Source: JAQBYK01 sp964499425
Lineage (GTDB): Bacteria; Patescibacteriota; Gracilibacteria; UBA1369; LOWO2-01-FULL-3
Reading direction: 5' to 3'
NCBI GenBank assembly: GCA_964499425.1
Contig: CAZCLD010000031.1
Coordinates: 1 to 15,481, forward strand
DNA: 15,481 nt
Numbering within the stretch: the first letter of the stretch is position 1; each line of letters opens with the position of its first letter. The notes beneath the pieces were generated by a model. It was given only the letters and a program-made list of their open reading frames with translations, did not search any database and was not told where the DNA came from. This document shows, piece by piece, positions 13,678-15,481 of the stretch. The position numbers were made by a program, and so were the translations under genes.

Positions 13678-15481
13678 TTAGGCCTCATCATCCCCCTCCT
13701 CATCCAAAAGACCTAATTCCCTAGCCAAATCTGGGAATTGATCCAAAATCATATCTGTCATCTCTCCCAATCTTTGCTCCGCATCTCCTACGGCCCCTCT
13801 AGCTGAAGCATAACGAAGTCTCATTAATTCATCTCCAACAGTTTCCATTGTAAGTGGGAACTCTATACCCAATTTCCGAGCAAGATCTGGATCCCGCTCT
13901 GCTATAGTAGTTGCCAACCTATCTCTCGCAGCAACAGAATCTACAGTAACTCTTACATGTTTTTCATACCTTGCAGTAGCAGCCTCTAAAGCTCTCTGAA
14001 GCCTCTTATAACGCACCTCCCAAGTGCCCTTTTGAGGTCGCTTCCTATAATAAGGGTTTTTTGTAATTTGAACATCTCCAAATTTCAACTTCAACTTCAT
14101 AACCTTGAGGAAGAATTGGTATAGTGACACCCCCTGTTGCTCAAGATTGAAAGTCATGGTAACACTCGCTGTGCCTTTGGTAGGTCTTTTACGAGTATTA
14201 GACCCATCAATATTAATCTCACCCCCCTGCGGGAATTCTTCTGTTAACTTGTTTAATTCTCCCGGCTCATCAGGCAATACAACCCTCACCTTCCAGACTC
14301 TGTTCTTGCCCGAAACAGCTAAAACACCTTCTTCTGGAACACTTTCAAATCTATTTGCCAAAACTAGCAAAGGGTTAGCATTTCCAGCAGCTAATCCAAC
14401 CGCTCTATTTATTTGACGACGCCTTCGAATCTGATCTCTCCTTACTATTCTTCCCCCTTTATTGCGTTGAGGCTTCCCCATGTCCATATCACTCGCCAAA
14501 GATTGCCTAAGAAGATATTGGCTAACACCATATAACTTTGCAATATCCTTGATATGCTCACTTCCCCGAGTATCTATAAAATCATCCTGCTCCTTAAGAA
14601 TCCTCCAAATCGTACGCAAATCCATCTCTGCCAGATCAGGGAATTCATCATTAAGACTTCTAACAAGTTTAGCTAACCACTTAACATCTTTGATATAGGT
14701 ACTAATAGGTTTTTTCCTTTTTCTATTTATTGCAGTAATCAGCTCAAATTGTTCCTCTGTAAACCCCTCCATTCCTGAAACATATGGGTCTCCCAAGTGT
14801 CTTCTCATTTGTCCCCTAGCCTGCGACTGAGACATCCATACATGAACAGGATGGAGTCGTATCATTGACCTATCCCTGCGACCTTTCGCCATACAAGAAT
14901 AAACACCGTAGCATTTACCATGTCGAAGCTCATCATACACTGATACTCTCTTTGAAGGAGCCTGTGGGTCGCCTAGCTCTTCCTCAGTCGCCCATTGAGT
15001 ACCTAAACCAACCTCTTCATGTATAGAATATGCAAAGTCCAACAAAGTTGCCCCCCTAGGGATTAAACTAGGTATTTCATCCCTATCATAGACAATTATT
15101 TTTGGGGCTAGAAGCTCTTTTCTAGACCTATCAGAAACTGATACTCCCATATCAATCTCTTGGTCCTGCTTCAACACTGGACCAATTCGATTCTTAAATT
15201 CCCTTGAAGAGTCTTCTTCAAAATTAGCCAAAACTCCCCTATCAAGTCTCCTCTCATAAGCAGAATTATTAATTCGAATAGTAAGATGCCCACCAAGCTT
15301 AGGACTATACACATATATCCTGACACCATCTAAAGAGCCTCTCTCTGACTCCCTTACATCAACCCTCGTCCCCGTACCACCGAAATATGAAGCAACGTGA
15401 GACCTGGCAAGAGTCATCGCACGTGCCCTTTCCTCAAGTTTTACAATCTTATCAACCTCTTCTCGAATAGATTCCTGGATT
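13678..15481 (-). CDS. RelA/SpoT-like protein, C-terminal part (TGS and ACT domains); 5' end outside the window
   Basis: The frame is open to the window edge, so the ATG at 15417 is internal (residue 22 of 600 visible). In visible numbering, residues about 50-90 resemble the end of the RelA/SpoT synthetase domain: HLTIRINNSAYERRLDRGVL matches the region of EVQIRT...AEYGVAAHW. A TGS domain follows (about 125-160, with RGATLLDFAYSIHEEVG), then a helical segment with VWMSQSQARGQMRRHL, matching the conserved W-x-S-x-AR-x-IR stretch. An ACT domain is near 394-470 (WKVRVVLPDEPGELNKLTEEF). The zinc-finger CC motif that normally precedes ACT is absent. A charged helical extension of about 130 residues follows. 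The product should relate to (p)ppGpp metabolism or ribosome sensing, but the catalytic residues lie outside the window. Confidence 0.78.
   Translation of the reverse strand, partial: IQESIREEVDKIVKLEERARAMTLARSHVASYFGGTGTRVDVRESERGSLDGVRIYVYSPKLGGHLTIRINNSAYERRLDRGVLANFEEDSSREFKNRIGPVLKQDQEIDMGVSVSDRSRKELLAPKIIVYDRDEIPSLIPRGATLLDFAYSIHEEVGLGTQWATEEELGDPQAPSKRVSVYDELRHGKCYGVYSCMAKGRRDRSMIRLHPVHVWMSQSQARGQMRRHLGDPYVSGMEGFTEEQFELITAINRKRKKPISTYIKDVKWLAKLVRSLNDEFPDLAEMDLRTIWRILKEQDDFIDTRGSEHIKDIAKLYGVSQYLLRQSLASDMDMGKPQRNKGGRIVRRDQIRRRRQINRAVGLAAGNANPLLVLANRFESVPEEGVLAVSGKNRVWKVRVVLPDEPGELNKLTEEFPQGGEINIDGSNTRKRPTKGTASVTMTFNLEQQGVSLYQFFLKVMKLKLKFGDVQITKNPYYRKRPQKGTWEVRYKRLQRALEAATARYEKHVRVTVDSVAARDRLATTIAERDPDLARKLGIEFPLTMETVGDELMRLRYASARGAVGDAEQRLGEMTDMILDQFPDLARELGLLDEEGDDEA

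Noticed and set aside
15415..15417. ATG at 15417 as the start of the RelA/SpoT-like gene
   Set aside because: The frame stays open and protein-like upstream to the window edge, so the true start is outside.

Overview
This looks like a compact bacterial chromosome segment. It uses the standard genetic code: lemA ends at TGA at its normal family length and no gene reads through TGA as glycine. Genes are tightly packed, with convergent stop codons that overlap. No start in the window has a convincing Shine-Dalgarno sequence; many instead have a -10 box only 6 to 7 nt before the ATG, the arrangement expected for leaderless mRNAs. A divergent RelA/SpoT-like protein, an SLH-anchored surface protein and several unrecognised genes fit an uncultivated lineage, possibly Patescibacteria (Candidate Phyla Radiation). 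That placement is inference; no marker gene here settles it.

Region 1 (1-2205, minus): a proline-rich gene of unknown function cut by the window edge, then a secreted protein that is probably an alpha/alpha-toroid. Region 2 (2206-2271) is a divergent promoter with a CRP-like palindrome. Region 3 (2272-6798, plus): a DUF3179 lipoprotein, an Mn-type superoxide dismutase, then lemA overlapping a DUF2207 membrane protein and followed by an unrecognised 183-residue gene. Region 4 (6773-8752, minus) is uvrB at full family length but interrupted by one in-frame TAA, with an ATG one codon further on. Region 5 (8806-9621, plus) is an inositol-monophosphatase-family enzyme divergent from uvrB. Region 6 (9618-13348, minus) holds an O-antigen-ligase/Wzy-like polytopic protein with a C-terminal TPR-like part, and upstream of it a 641-residue surface protein with seven copies of a two-cysteine repeat, an acidic proline linker and three SLH repeats. 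Region 7 (13421-15481, minus) holds a tRNA-Arg with the unusual anticodon GCG, two hairpins downstream of it, and the C-terminal part of the RelA/SpoT-like protein.

Functional themes are cell-surface and envelope work (SLH protein, Wzy-like protein, secreted toroid, DUF3179 lipoprotein, LemA/DUF2207), stress and repair (superoxide dismutase, UvrB, RelA/SpoT-like) and translation (tRNA). No CRISPR array, insertion sequence or prophage was seen. The points most worth a second look are the interrupted uvrB, the repeat architecture of the SLH protein, the recurrent leaderless promoter geometry, and a promoter/leader module shared by the proline-rich gene and the SLH gene 12.4 kb apart.
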